This document shows positions 43,121 through 52,419 of a DNA stretch of 64,000 nucleotides, one piece after another. Position numbers and translations under genes: made by a program. Source of the stretch: an uncultured Anaerococcus sp. (GTDB lineage: Bacteria > Bacillota > Clostridia > Tissierellales > Peptoniphilaceae); assembly GCF_943912825.1 (NCBI RefSeq), contig NZ_CALTUX010000006.1, forward strand, positions 6,277-70,276. The letters run 5' to 3'. Position 1 is the first letter of the stretch. Every line of letters starts with the position of its first letter. The notes under the pieces were generated by a model, which saw only the letters and a program-made list of their open reading frames with translations, had not been told where the DNA came from and ran no database searches.

Positions 43121-43852
43121 TTACACCCATTCGTATCCTTCAGCTTCGATCCTATCCATTAGGTCATCTCCGCCTGAATATTTGATCTTGCCATCTTTTA
43201 GAATGTGAACATAGTCAGCCTTGATATTGGCTAAAATTTCCCTGTGGTGGGTAATAATTATAACAGATTTTTCCCCATCTAGGAAATCTTCTATACCCTT
43301 TGATACAATCCTTACCGCATCGACATCAAGACCTGAGTCTGTCTCATCAAGGAGGGCAAGCTTTGGACTTAGCATTTGCATTTGTAGGATTTCTGATTTC
43401 TTTCTTTCACCACCAGAAAAGCCTACATTTACATACCTATTGGCATAAGAATCATCTAGCTTAAGGTCTTCCATCTCTTTTTGTAATTTTTTATTGAAGG
43501 CAAGGATTTTTGGCTTAGATCCTGTGATTTGCTCTTCAGAAATTCTTAGAAAGTCTGATAATTTTACACCAGGAATCTCATCTGGGTGTTGGAAGGACAT
43601 AAAGATACCAAGTCTAGCCCTCTTATCAACGCTAAGATCTGTTATATCTTCGCCTTCAAAATAAATCTTTCCTTCCTTTACTTCATAAATAGGATTGGCC
43701 ATGATGGCATTCATAAGGGTTGATTTACCTGATCCATTAGCCCCCATGACTACGTGGACCTCGCCCTTTCCTACCTTAAGGTCAATACCCTTTAATATAT
43801 CTTTATCTTTCGCTGAAACGTGAAGATTTTCTATTTTTAATAATTCAGTCAT
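43121..43852 (-). CDS. sufC: SufC, ABC-type ATPase of the Suf complex
   Basis: 243 residues. Walker A GANGSGKSTLMNAI near 37, signature FSGGERKKSEILQM near 143, Walker B LALLDETDSGLDVDAV near 165. First gene of sufCBDSU, with the upstream promoter at 43891-43918 and no Rrf2/SufR regulator gene alongside. Confidence 0.97.
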   Translation of the reverse strand: MTELLKIENLHVSAKDKDILKGIDLKVGKGEVHVVMGANGSGKSTLMNAIMANPIYEVKEGKIYFEGEDITDLSVDKRARLGIFMSFQHPDEIPGVKLSDFLRISEEQITGSKPKILAFNKKLQKEMEDLKLDDSYANRYVNVGFSGGERKKSEILQMQMLSPKLALLDETDSGLDVDAVRIVSKGIEDFLDGEKSVIIITHHREILANIKADYVHILKDGKIKYSGGDDLMDRIEAEGYEWV

Positions 43853-43890
43853 ATCTACCTCTTTATACTTCTCTTTTTTTCTACTCTTAA

Positions 43891-43918
43891 ATCATACCTT
43901 TTTACTAGGGATTATCAA
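43891..43918 (-). promoter_or_regulatory. Promoter of the suf operon
   Basis: Minus strand TTGATA (43913-43918), 16-base spacer, TATGAT (43891-43896). Two mismatches in total. No obvious dyad for an iron-sulfur regulator is seen. Confidence 0.6.
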
Positions 43919-43952
43919 TAAACTTCCACTAATCACAATACCCCAAAGGGCA

Positions 43953-43978
43953 CAAAAAAACGAGCCCTTGCTCGTCTT
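43953..43978 (-). terminator. Terminator of ptsH
   Basis: Minus-strand GACGAGC-AAGG-GCTCGTTTTTTT. It lies about 30 bases after the HPr stop. Confidence 0.9.
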
Positions 43979-44008
43979 GATGCTTGTTAGTAAGTAAGTA
44001 TTTGTATG

Positions 44009-44275
44009 CTAATAGTTATTTAGCTTATTTTCTATTAAATCTATTAGCGATTTAACGGCTTCTTCTTCTTCATCGCCTTCTGCTCTTATGATAATGTCAT
44101 CGCCTTTAGAAGCACTCATGCTCAGAACTGACATGATAGACTTGGCATTGTATGACCTGCCTGCTTTTTCGACACTTATATCACAAGGAAATTGAACGGC
44201 TTGTCTTATAAATATGGATGCTGGTCTAGCATGTAAACCAATTTCATTTGAAAGCGTTACTCTTTGTTCGTACAT
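44009..44275 (-). CDS. ptsH: HPr phosphocarrier protein
   Basis: 88 residues. His15 in EIGLHARPAS is the PTS phosphorylation site and Ser46 in NAKSIMSVLSM is the HPr kinase site, so this is the regulatory Gram-positive type able to act with CcpA. AAGGAGGT is a near-perfect RBS. Monocistronic; no ptsI adjacent. Relevant to the cre-like sites in the uronate island. Confidence 0.96.
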   Translation of the reverse strand: MYEQRVTLSNEIGLHARPASIFIRQAVQFPCDISVEKAGRSYNAKSIMSVLSMSASKGDDIIIRAEGDEEEEAVKSLIDLIENKLNNY

Positions 44276-44364
44276 GATACCTCCTTCGTCATATATTCTT
44301 TTCCCTAATATAAGGATACTCGATTTTTGTTAATTTGCAAACGATTTTATAAAAAACTTAAATA

Positions 44365-44392
44365 TAGCTGAAACCCTCGCAGATTTCAGCTA
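44365..44392 (-). terminator. Probable weak terminator of pepD
   Basis: TAGCTGAAA / TTTCAGCTA with a 10-base loop, 13 bases after the pepD stop. The T-rich tail (TATTTAAGTTTTTT) is interrupted. Confidence 0.55.
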
Positions 44393-44404
44393 TTGCTAAT
44401 TTAA

Positions 44405-45811
44405 TTAAATTCTTTCGAGTAATTCTACTAAGAATTTGTAGTTATTTGCTACTGATTCTATATTTACCCTTTCTGCTGGTGAGTGGGCACCTTCTATATC
44501 AGGACCGAAGGAAATCATCTCTGTATCCTTGAGGGTCTTTTTGAAAAGTCCGCATTCTAGGCCACCGTGGGTAGTAGAAACTTGCATTTCATCTCCGTGA
44601 ACGTCCTTCCACACTTCTTTTGCAAGGTCGATTATTGGGGAATCTTCCCTTTGCCAGCCAGAATATTCACTTACAACTTCAGCCTTGCCACCAAAATATT
44701 CTACAAGGAGGGCTTGTTTTTTAGCCCAATCTTCCTTTTGAGAGTCGATTTCTGACCTATTCATAAGGTTTACAAAGATTGAATCTTCCCTATCTTCTAA
44801 TAGACCTAGGTTTGAGCTTGTAACAATTGATCCGTCTACCTTTTTATATAGGCCATCGTGGATTGTGTATAAAAAGTCAATAATTCTCTTTGAAAGGTCT
44901 TTTGTAAGGACCTTGTCATCAAAATTAGCTTCTTTAACCCAAATTTCCCCATCTGGGTCTACATCCTTGTATTCGTTTCTAACTTCAGCAATTCTCTCAT
45001 TTATTAGCTTTATAGCTTCATCCCTATTAGCTACAGCAAATACAGCACTTGCTGCTGATGGGATGGCATTTCTCTTAACTCCACCATTTGCCCTTGCAAT
45101 TTGTAGGCCATCTAGGCCTTGGATAAGGCGAGCTAGGGTTTTTATAGCATTTAGCCTAAATTCATCTATTTCCATACCTGAATGGCCGCCTGCAAAGCCC
45201 TTTAGGCCTACTTCTACAAAGTCTCCTTTGGCCTCTTCATATTCTTTAGGGAAATTTACTTCAAGGTCAAGACCACCTGCACAACCAACAGTTAGGATTC
45301 CTTCTTCTTCAGAATCTATGTTAATTAGGTATTTGGCAGTAATTTGGCTAAGGTCAAGTCTGCCTGCACCACCCATTGAGGTTTCTTCTTCTGTTGTGAT
45401 AATCGCCTCGATTGGACCGTGTTTTAGGGAATCATCATCTAAGACAGCCATAATAAAGGCAACACCTATACCATCATCTGCCCCTAGAGTTGTGCCATCA
45501 GCTGTAATCCAGCCGTCTTTTTCAATTAGCTTGATAGGGTCTTTTTCAAAATCGTGATCAGATCCTTCAACCTTTACACAAACCATATCCATGTGGCCTT
45601 GAAGGGCAACTATTGGATGATCTTCGTAGCCAGCTGATGCAGGCTTTCTAATAATCACATTTAAGGCCTCATCTTGGCTTACTTCTAGCTTTCTTTCCTT
45701 GGCAAAATTTACAAGAAAGTCAGATACTTCCTTTTCATTGCCGCTTTCTCTAGGAATTTCTGCTAGTTGTCTAAAAAATTTAAATACATAATCTGAATAA
45801 GCTTTATCCAT
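44405..45811 (-). CDS. pepD: Aminoacyl-histidine dipeptidase (M20 peptidase)
   Basis: 468-residue M20C metallopeptidase. VALQGHMDMVC (metal His, Asp) near 77, TLGADDGIGVAF near 116, TTEEETSMGGA (catalytic Glu pair) near 148, and a C-terminal THGGLECGLF (metal His). Splits dipeptides in the cytoplasm for amino-acid fermentation. Overlaps the upstream hemZ gene by 8 bases. Confidence 0.93.
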   Translation of the reverse strand: MDKAYSDYVFKFFRQLAEIPRESGNEKEVSDFLVNFAKERKLEVSQDEALNVIIRKPASAGYEDHPIVALQGHMDMVCVKVEGSDHDFEKDPIKLIEKDGWITADGTTLGADDGIGVAFIMAVLDDDSLKHGPIEAIITTEEETSMGGAGRLDLSQITAKYLINIDSEEEGILTVGCAGGLDLEVNFPKEYEEAKGDFVEVGLKGFAGGHSGMEIDEFRLNAIKTLARLIQGLDGLQIARANGGVKRNAIPSAASAVFAVANRDEAIKLINERIAEVRNEYKDVDPDGEIWVKEANFDDKVLTKDLSKRIIDFLYTIHDGLYKKVDGSIVTSSNLGLLEDREDSIFVNLMNRSEIDSQKEDWAKKQALLVEYFGGKAEVVSEYSGWQREDSPIIDLAKEVWKDVHGDEMQVSTTHGGLECGLFKKTLKDTEMISFGPDIEGAHSPAERVNIESVANNYKFLVELLERI

Positions 45812-47111
45812 TTATATCCTCCAAATATTGATTAATCATCATATTTTTGGCCCTTAAAATCCCATCAAAATCCTGGTAATAATCTCTTAAATTTCTAGGA
45901 TTTCTGAATTTATTTCCATTTTTAAGCTTGGAATTGGCATTCATGCCTAGGCCAATAATATTTGAGACTTCTTCATTAATAATTATATTATACCTCTGAG
46001 ATGTATTATTTCTTTGATAACCGACATTTTCAAGGTTAGAGACTATATTTTTTTGCCTATAAAGATAGTAGGGCTTGTAGGAAAATTTCCTAGTAAATTC
46101 CTCAATCTTTTTTGAAATAATTAGGGCCTGATCCCTCTCACCTCCTATATCCCTTTCCTTATATTTAGATCCAGATTTTATGGCCAGGGCGTGGAAGGTG
46201 ATATTATCCGGTAAGAGTTCTTCTAGGATTTTAAAATTCTTGGCAAAATCTTTTGAACTTTCACCTTCTAGACCTATTATAAAGTCCATATTTATTATAA
46301 AGCCAAGGTCTTTCGCTTTTTTATAAATATTTAGGAAATGGTCATAATCATAGGGCCTGTTGAGAGATTTCAGGATATTTTTATTAAAGGTCTGAGGATT
46401 TAGGGAAATCCTATCAACTCCTCCAGCCTTTAAGAGTTCAAGCTTGTCATTGTCAAGGGTATCTTCCCTCCCAGCCTCAAAGGTAAATTCCTGGTAGGTA
46501 AATTTATGGTTTATAGCGGCAAGTAGTTTTTCAATCTCATCCGCCCTCAAAAAGGAAGGAGTGCCCCCACCTATATAAATTGAATCAAGAGCCCCTGGAA
46601 GCTTGATTTCCTCAATTTCTCTTATCAAATATTCCACATAGGCTCCCCTATCGTGGTGGGGACCAACTAAAGTCGGATAGGAGCAATAATCACACCTGGT
46701 CGGACAGAAGGGGATATTTATATAAAGGCTAAAGGCTTTCTCATCAAAGGATAGCCTTTCTTGCTCGCTTTTTACATCAGCCAAAAGTCTAATTTTCTCA
46801 TCTGAGACCTTGTAGGTCTCTTTTATTTCTGAAAGACTCTTGGCCTTTAAAAGCTTGGATGGCTTTGATCCTGTAAGAGTCCCCCAAGGTGACTTGTAGC
46901 CAGTAAGAGCCGATAGGATTTCATAAAGATTTGCCTTTAGGTCCTTCTTATCAGCATATGGATGGGACTTGCCCTTATAAATAATTTCTTCCTGGCCAAT
47001 TGCAAGGTCAAAATCATCCTCGGTGAAATTTATATCCTCGTGGTCAAAAAATATATTTAGGATGTCATATACGATTTTTCTTTTAATTTTATCTTCTAAT
47101 TTTATCTTCAT
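45804..47111 (-). CDS. hemZ: HemZ-type radical SAM protein (coproporphyrinogen dehydrogenase-like)
   Basis: About 435 residues. N-terminal ~130-residue domain, then the radical SAM core with IPFCPTRCDYCSYP (C-x3-C-x2-C) near residue 140, SIYIGGGTPSFL near 188 and DFIIGLEGES near 284. The large N-terminal domain is the HemZ form. Because no other heme gene is near, the true substrate may differ from coproporphyrinogen. The ATG start at 47109-47111 has no Shine-Dalgarno but a TATAAT six bases before it; an in-frame TTG at 47133-47135 is the other choice. Confidence 0.82.
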   Translation of the reverse strand: MKIKLEDKIKRKIVYDILNIFFDHEDINFTEDDFDLAIGQEEIIYKGKSHPYADKKDLKANLYEILSALTGYKSPWGTLTGSKPSKLLKAKSLSEIKETYKVSDEKIRLLADVKSEQERLSFDEKAFSLYINIPFCPTRCDYCSYPTLVGPHHDRGAYVEYLIREIEEIKLPGALDSIYIGGGTPSFLRADEIEKLLAAINHKFTYQEFTFEAGREDTLDNDKLELLKAGGVDRISLNPQTFNKNILKSLNRPYDYDHFLNIYKKAKDLGFIINMDFIIGLEGESSKDFAKNFKILEELLPDNITFHALAIKSGSKYKERDIGGERDQALIISKKIEEFTRKFSYKPYYLYRQKNIVSNLENVGYQRNNTSQRYNIIINEEVSNIIGLGMNANSKLKNGNKFRNPRNLRDYYQDFDGILRAKNMMINQYLEDING

Positions 47112-47117
47112 AGGAAA

Positions 47118-47123
47118 ATTATA
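47118..47123 (-). promoter_or_regulatory. -10 box suggesting a leaderless hemZ transcript
   Basis: TATAAT on the minus strand ends six bases before the hemZ ATG, so the predicted +1 falls on or next to the A of ATG. The -35 region is weak and overlaps the upstream terminator. Confidence 0.4.
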
Positions 47124-47128
47124 CAAAA

Positions 47129-47176
47129 TATTCAAAAAAAGACCAGGCCAATTAAATAGCCAAGTCTTTTTGAATA
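47129..47176 (-). terminator. Terminator of the CpXC gene
   Basis: ATTCAAAAAGACTTGGC pairs with GGCCTGGTCTTTTTTTGAAT (one mismatch, one wobble) around loop TATTTAATT, with a T-run on the minus strand. Confidence 0.8.
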
Positions 47177-47187
47177 ATTAAAATATT

Positions 47188-47826
47188 TTATTTTGCCCTC
47201 AAAAATTCTTCTGCCCAGGACCTATCTATCAAATGATTTAGGTCTTTTTTGATGATTTCCCCGTAATTCTTTACGATTGTATCGTATAGGGTTCTAGAAA
47301 AATCTAGGCTTGCTCCTACATTTAGGGCTGTTTCTAGGTAAAATTTATCATTTTCTCCATAGTAGAAGCTTTTTATCTGTTCTGGCTTATAGGCAAAGTC
47401 ATCGGAATGGACTAGGAAATATTTCATAAGCTCGATTACCCTGTCATCAAGGCCCTTTTCAAAGATTAAAATCTTCTCTTTGAGGGATGGATAGTCGTAA
47501 GTTATTCTTAGCCTGTGCTTGTAAAGCTCATTTTTCCTATCTAGGCCGATTAGGCCGAGGGATGTGGAAAAGGCTAGTCTTGCCTTCTTGTCGACAAAAT
47601 CTGGGTCATTTACTATCATAAAGGAATGATTCTCATCTGTATAGGCAAAGCGGTAGTTTAGGATAAAGGCCCTGCCACATTCTGGGCAAGTCATTTCCCC
47701 AAATTTCCCTGCTAAAATCTCATTTCTTTCTGGCTTATCAGCAAAAATTGCTGTTGGCAAGTCTTTTTCAAAGCTTTGCTCACACTTAGGACAAGCTATT
47801 TCAAATCTTTTCTCTCTTCTTTGCAT
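47188..47826 (-). CDS. CpXC-domain protein
   Basis: 212 residues with two zinc-ribbon-type knuckles, ACPKCEQSF (residues ~11-19) and TCPECGRAF (~46-54), giving the CpXC domain of unknown function, then an all-alpha C-terminal part. No signal peptide. Monocistronic, with AAGGAGATA before ATG. Function not known. Confidence 0.75.
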   Translation of the reverse strand: MQRREKRFEIACPKCEQSFEKDLPTAIFADKPERNEILAGKFGEMTCPECGRAFILNYRFAYTDENHSFMIVNDPDFVDKKARLAFSTSLGLIGLDRKNELYKHRLRITYDYPSLKEKILIFEKGLDDRVIELMKYFLVHSDDFAYKPEQIKSFYYGENDKFYLETALNVGASLDFSRTLYDTIVKNYGEIIKKDLNHLIDRSWAEEFLRAK

Positions 47827-47880
47827 CTAATATCTCCTTATCTTGGGCTACTTATAATAATATTTACCCAATTTAAGGGC

Positions 47881-48426
47881 TTAGTCGTCAAATTTTACAG
47901 CCTTTAGGAGAGGAATAGCTAGGATTGATGCTATTATTATTGAAATAACGGCGTTTGTAAGGGATACTCCTGCCTTTTGGATAACTTCTGCCATGGTTGC
48001 TTCAAGGGTTAGACCAAGGATAAATTTATTTTTGATAAAGGTCTTGCCTAGGTATAAGACTACATAGGTGATTTGGCCTAAGATTGAGCCGACTATGATT
48101 TTTGGCTTATCTACAAGTTCTTTCCTCTTTTTGTAAATCATGCCTGCTACAAAGGCCATGGCAAATTTTGTGATAAAGGTAACTGGAGCTGATGTGAAGT
48201 AAACTGGGTCAAATAAGTCAAATAAAGCTGATCCCACACCTGCTGCAAGTCCACCATTGATAGGTCCTAAGAGCAGTCCTGCTAAGAGGCAAAATACATT
48301 TCCCAAATGAAACCTAGTTTGTCCAAGAGGAGTTACTATAGGAATTTGGAAAAACCTTGAAAATATGTATACTAGAGCTGTAAATAAACCCATGTATACG
48401 AGTTTTTGAGTTGTAAGTTTTTTCAT
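47881..48426 (-). CDS. ECF transporter S component, substrate unknown
   Basis: About 181 residues, six membrane segments, typical for the substrate-binding S component of energy-coupling factor vitamin transporters. The RFHLGNVFCLLAGLLLGPI and GGLAAGVGSALFDLFD blocks fit the PF07155-like group. ATG 48424-48426 is chosen because AAGGAT precedes it. No A, A' or T components nearby, so it would share a group II module. No riboswitch was recognised in its leader, so the vitamin is not identified. Confidence 0.78.
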   Translation of the reverse strand: MKKLTTQKLVYMGLFTALVYIFSRFFQIPIVTPLGQTRFHLGNVFCLLAGLLLGPINGGLAAGVGSALFDLFDPVYFTSAPVTFITKFAMAFVAGMIYKKRKELVDKPKIIVGSILGQITYVVLYLGKTFIKNKFILGLTLEATMAEVIQKAGVSLTNAVISIIIASILAIPLLKAVKFDD

Positions 48427-48502
48427 AATAATCCTTTCTTTTCTATGCAATATTCTATCCCCTCTACTATACCACATTTTAGAAATTTGTTAAAATAAAC
48501 AT

Positions 48503-48590
48503 AAAAAAGAAGCTAAATTTAGCTCTTAAAAGTCTGAAATCAACGATTTGAAAATCTTAAACTCTTATAAGTAGATCTAGCTTCTTTTAT
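48503..48590 (-). terminator. Long-stem terminator of the BMP-type ABC operon
   Basis: TAAAAGAAGCTA (minus strand, 48578-48589) pairs with TAGCTTCTTTT (48505-48515) across about 60 bases that contain smaller pairings (GATTT-TCA-AATC). The T-run lies on the minus strand. Confidence 0.6.
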
Positions 48591-48593
48591 ATT

Positions 48594-49712
48594 TTATGCC
48601 TTGGCAGGGGCGCTTTCCCTGTCGATGGCCTTTAGTCTGTTTTCCTTAATTTCCTTCTGCCTATTATATTCGTGAAGAATCAATGATGTTGTAACTATAG
48701 CATAGGATATGAAGGTCCTTAAATATTCACCGACCATGGCATCACCGGTAGCTTCCTTACCTGCTAGTGGCATTATGATAAACATAAGGTGGAAGAGGGC
48801 TGTTCCTACTATGGCATTTACAATTGATGCCTTTAGGATTGATGCTCCCCCTACTAGAAGGGCTGCAGCTGCATAAAGGGCTGCTTGGTCAAGACCTGCG
48901 TAGGTTGCAAGGGTGCCGATATTTTGTAGATATATAAGCTGGCCAAAGGCTGCAAGGACTGTTGAGTAAACAATTGATTTTACCCTAATTTTGTCAGCAT
49001 TAAGGCCTGAGTTATTGGCTACATCTTGGTCAAGGCCTACTGCCCTCATATTTTGGCCAAGTTTGGTCTTTTTAAAATATGTGATAAAGACACACAAGAG
49101 TCCAATCAAGACTATGGTTAGGACAGGTATGTCAAATTTTATTTGGTCATTGCCAAGTGGAACTTGAAACCTGTATTTGAGGGCATTATCTATGGCTCCT
49201 GCTGTAGTTAGGGTGATGGAGTTTTTAATTCCAACCCCTGATGATAGAAGCATTGACTTATCCCTGATCGGGATGATTGTGCCTGTAAAAAACATTATTA
49301 CAAGCATATAAACACCCAGCATGAAGAAGGATAACATCATGGATGTGATCATCTCACGGCCCTTGGCCTTATTTAGGACATTTCCTGAGAAAAGACCAAG
49401 AAGGGCCGCTATTGGGAAGGCAATCACTGCTGCCACGGCTATGCCCGCAAGACCTGTGAAACCTAAGTCTTGGGAGAATATTAGGCCTACTTGGGCAGCC
49501 ATGGCACCTAGTGGTATACCGAAGTTGATACCCATACCTGCGATAATTGGGATAATTAGGCTTAGAACTAGGAAGGTATTTCTTACGAGCCTATTTGCAA
49601 GCTCACTTGTTATGAAGCCTATTTGAGCTCCACTTAAAAGATATCCTATAAAGCAAATTACCATAAACATGATAGGTACGAGGTGTCTGGTTGAAAATCT
49701 TTTTTTAATCAT
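48594..49712 (-). CDS. BMP-type ABC transporter permease 2
   Basis: 372 residues, about nine to ten membrane segments, of the branched-chain/ribose-type permease family as in nucleoside (BmpA-NupPQ/YufPQ) systems. MGINFGIPLGAMAAQVG and LLVGGASILKASIVNAIVG are typical. Overlaps the first permease by 8 bases. Substrate set by the binding protein, which is unusual here. Confidence 0.85.
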   Translation of the reverse strand: MIKKRFSTRHLVPIMFMVICFIGYLLSGAQIGFITSELANRLVRNTFLVLSLIIPIIAGMGINFGIPLGAMAAQVGLIFSQDLGFTGLAGIAVAAVIAFPIAALLGLFSGNVLNKAKGREMITSMMLSFFMLGVYMLVIMFFTGTIIPIRDKSMLLSSGVGIKNSITLTTAGAIDNALKYRFQVPLGNDQIKFDIPVLTIVLIGLLCVFITYFKKTKLGQNMRAVGLDQDVANNSGLNADKIRVKSIVYSTVLAAFGQLIYLQNIGTLATYAGLDQAALYAAAALLVGGASILKASIVNAIVGTALFHLMFIIMPLAGKEATGDAMVGEYLRTFISYAIVTTSLILHEYNRQKEIKENRLKAIDRESAPAKA

Positions 49713-50781
49713 TGTCTATCCTCCTTGTGAGGGCATAAACTATCATTCCGTTGGTTATAATTAGTCTCATAACTTCTGATACGTCTATAGACAAAAGTCC
49801 ATTTATAACTGTAGGTGTGAGGGTAATTACCCCTTGAAATAGTAGGGTTCCTATGATTACGTGGCTTATCTTTGCCTTATTTAGGCTTGCCCCACCGATT
49901 AAGATAGAGGCGACTGTTTGGAAGGTAAAGGAAGCTGGTGCTTGGTAAAGCTGGATAAAACCATAGGATTGCTGGTAAACTACGATTCCTACTGCGGCAA
50001 TAGCAGTTGATAAAACTACTGCCTTAAGCCTTACCTTTTTAATATTGATACCACTTGCCTTGGCATATTCATAATTTGAACCTACCACAGACATGGCTGT
50101 TCCTGTCTTTGTCCTAAAAAGTCCCCAAACTAGGAAGGCTGCAAGGGCAAAGAAGAGGAGCATACCGACAGGTATCCTTACTCCAAAAAGGTCAAAGGCC
50201 AAAAAGTCTGACAAAATTCCCACGGATTTAACTCCACCAGAAGCATTTTCCATATTTTTCATCCAATAATCGACAACAGGGATTTGCTGACGAAGACCAG
50301 ATCCCCCATAAGATAGGACAGATACTGGGTTTTTGAATGGTAAGAACACATAGGCTATACACATGAAGGCTGTGAAAGAAAATCCAACATAGGTTGAAAT
50401 TAGCATTTCATCGCCAATTATCTTATTTAACAAAAGTCCATAGACATAGCCAAAGACTACTCCAATTATTGCCCCAATTCCCATGGCCACGATGATGCCG
50501 GCAAATCCTTGGATATCAAATTCTAGGGAGATAACTGCTCCAAGGATTCCGGCAACTATACCAATAGGAATACCGAAGTTAAGGCCGCAGCCTGACTCGA
50601 TCATAGGGATTAATGATAGGGTAAGGATGGCAAACATACCAAACCTTGCTATGACATTTTCTAAGGAGGATTTTATTCCAATTCCAGCGGCAGGAGCTGC
50701 TAAAAACAAGCTTAGCAAAAATAGACCGATTATAAATCTTGCTATCCCTACTTTTGAGATAAATTCTTTAATTTTCTCCAT
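49705..50781 (-). CDS. BMP-type ABC transporter permease 1
   Basis: 358 residues, about nine to ten membrane segments, paralogous to the next permease (CGLNFGIPIGIVAGILG; SILIGGASLNKAKISHVIIG). Overlaps the ATPase gene by 14 bases. The two permeases form a heterodimer in this family. Confidence 0.85.
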   Translation of the reverse strand: MEKIKEFISKVGIARFIIGLFLLSLFLAAPAAGIGIKSSLENVIARFGMFAILTLSLIPMIESGCGLNFGIPIGIVAGILGAVISLEFDIQGFAGIIVAMGIGAIIGVVFGYVYGLLLNKIIGDEMLISTYVGFSFTAFMCIAYVFLPFKNPVSVLSYGGSGLRQQIPVVDYWMKNMENASGGVKSVGILSDFLAFDLFGVRIPVGMLLFFALAAFLVWGLFRTKTGTAMSVVGSNYEYAKASGINIKKVRLKAVVLSTAIAAVGIVVYQQSYGFIQLYQAPASFTFQTVASILIGGASLNKAKISHVIIGTLLFQGVITLTPTVINGLLSIDVSEVMRLIITNGMIVYALTRRIDND

Positions 50782-52351
50782 TTACTAGCTCCTCTCCACT
50801 CATTAATAAACCAAAATCTTCAGCGCTTGCGCTAGGATCAAGAATTCCTGTGATTTTTCCCTCGCAGACTACTCCAATCCTATCACAGACTGACTGCAAT
50901 TCCTCAAGTTCTGAGGAAATCATAATTATTGTTGTTCCATCTTCTCTATTTGCCTTTCTTAGGGCATCAAGGACAAGAGCCTTGGCCCCGACATCTATTC
51001 CCCTGGTTGGCTCAGATACAAATAAAAGCTCTGGCTCCATGGAAAAGGCCTTAGCGAGGCAGACCTTTTGCTGGTTGCCTCCTGAAAGCCTACCCACAAG
51101 CTCATCTGGCCCCTGGGTTTTAATGGCAAGGCTTTCTATATATTTGTTGGCATTAGCGACAATTGCCTCATCGTCCCTAAATTTGAAGGCTAGGATTTTT
51201 TTGACAAATTTATCAAAAACTTCCATGGCATTAAAGGCAATATTTAGGGCAATATCTTCGCCAAGTAAAAGTCCAACACCACGCCTATCTTCAGATACAA
51301 AGGCGATTTTCTTCTTTAAAATCGAGCTGGTATCGGCAAGTTTAAGTTCTTCACCGTTAAAGATTGCCCTGCCCTTTACAGGGTATGTGCCAAGGATACC
51401 GTTGGCTATGCCTAGTTTGCCTTGGCCTGCAAGGCCTGCAAGACCAAAGATTTCCCCACGTCTTACCTTAAAGCTTGCATCATAGACCATCTCTCCAGGC
51501 ATCTCTACATAGAGATTTTGGCTTTCAAAGATGATGTCATTTTCATCGATATTTCGATCATCTTTATCCTTATAGGCTTCCCTATTGGATTTACCCATCA
51601 TCCAGCCTGCGATTTCTTTTATCTTAAGGCCAGCAGCCGGTCTATTTTCAACAATTTCCCCATCTCTTAGGACAATTACCTTATCGCAAAGCTCTAGAAT
51701 TTCCCTAAGCCTGTGAGAGATGAAAATTATGGCTATTCCCTTGGCAGCTAGTCTTTTTAGGGCAGATATCAGGATATCTGCTTCAGTTTCTGTAAGGACT
51801 GCTGTAGGCTCATCCATGATCAAAAGCTTGATATTTTCCCTTTTGATCTCCCTTGCTATTTCTATAAATTGCTTGTGGCCAACTGGAAGCTCGCTTACAT
51901 ATTCGCTTGGATTTAAGTCGACTCCAAGCCTATCAAGACTTTCTTCTGTGTCTTTGATATTTTTATCTTTATCTATTAGCTCATAGCCCTTGCCACAGAC
52001 CTTTGAAATTGGAGTCTTTTTAGTATTTTCCATATTCAGGGTCACATTTTCAGCTACGGTAAAGCCTGGTATTAGGGAAAATTCTTGGTGGACCATGCCG
52101 ATTCCTGCCTTTAGGGCATCGGTTGGATTTTTGAAGTCGATTTTTTCCCCATCAAGGGTAATCTCTCCCTCATAACCACCGGTATCTTTTATAAATTCCA
52201 TACCAAAGATTATATTCATAAGGGTAGACTTGCCGGCCCCATTTTCTCCTACAAGGCCTACTACTTCTCCCTCATCTATTGTAAAATTTACATTTTTTAA
52301 TACATTATTTTGACCAAAGCTCTTGCTCAGGCCCTTTATCTCCATTAACAT
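50768..52351 (-). CDS. BMP-type ABC transporter ATPase with tandem nucleotide-binding domains
   Basis: 527 residues with two ABC domains, as in ribose and nucleoside importers. Domain 1: Walker A GENGAGKSTLMNII, Walker B LLIMDEPTAVLTE. Domain 2: degenerate Walker A GLAGQGKLGIANG, signature LSGGNQQKVCLAKA, Walker B LLFVSEPTRGIDVGA. Usual features for the family, including a degenerate second site. Confidence 0.92.
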   Translation of the reverse strand: MLMEIKGLSKSFGQNNVLKNVNFTIDEGEVVGLVGENGAGKSTLMNIIFGMEFIKDTGGYEGEITLDGEKIDFKNPTDALKAGIGMVHQEFSLIPGFTVAENVTLNMENTKKTPISKVCGKGYELIDKDKNIKDTEESLDRLGVDLNPSEYVSELPVGHKQFIEIAREIKRENIKLLIMDEPTAVLTETEADILISALKRLAAKGIAIIFISHRLREILELCDKVIVLRDGEIVENRPAAGLKIKEIAGWMMGKSNREAYKDKDDRNIDENDIIFESQNLYVEMPGEMVYDASFKVRRGEIFGLAGLAGQGKLGIANGILGTYPVKGRAIFNGEELKLADTSSILKKKIAFVSEDRRGVGLLLGEDIALNIAFNAMEVFDKFVKKILAFKFRDDEAIVANANKYIESLAIKTQGPDELVGRLSGGNQQKVCLAKAFSMEPELLFVSEPTRGIDVGAKALVLDALRKANREDGTTIIMISSELEELQSVCDRIGVVCEGKITGILDPSASAEDFGLLMSGEELVNGEN

Positions 52352-52379
52352 TTATTACTCACTTACTTTTGCTAAGCAA

Positions 52380-52412
52380 AGCCTAAGAAGCGGAAAGCTC
52401 CACCTCTTAGGC
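52380..52412 (-). other. Intercistronic hairpin after the binding-protein gene
   Basis: GCCTAAGA / TCTTAGGC (52381-52388 with 52405-52412) in the 68-base gap between binding protein and ATPase genes. No T-run follows. Such hairpins often protect the highly expressed binding-protein mRNA and reduce read-through (family knowledge). Confidence 0.55.
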
Positions 52413-52419
52413 CCAGAAT

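Noticed and set aside
48427..48593. Possible riboswitch before the ECF S component
   Set aside because: The folded segment is best explained as the long-stem terminator of the upstream ABC operon; no conserved aptamer core for riboflavin, thiamine, folate or purine was recognised.
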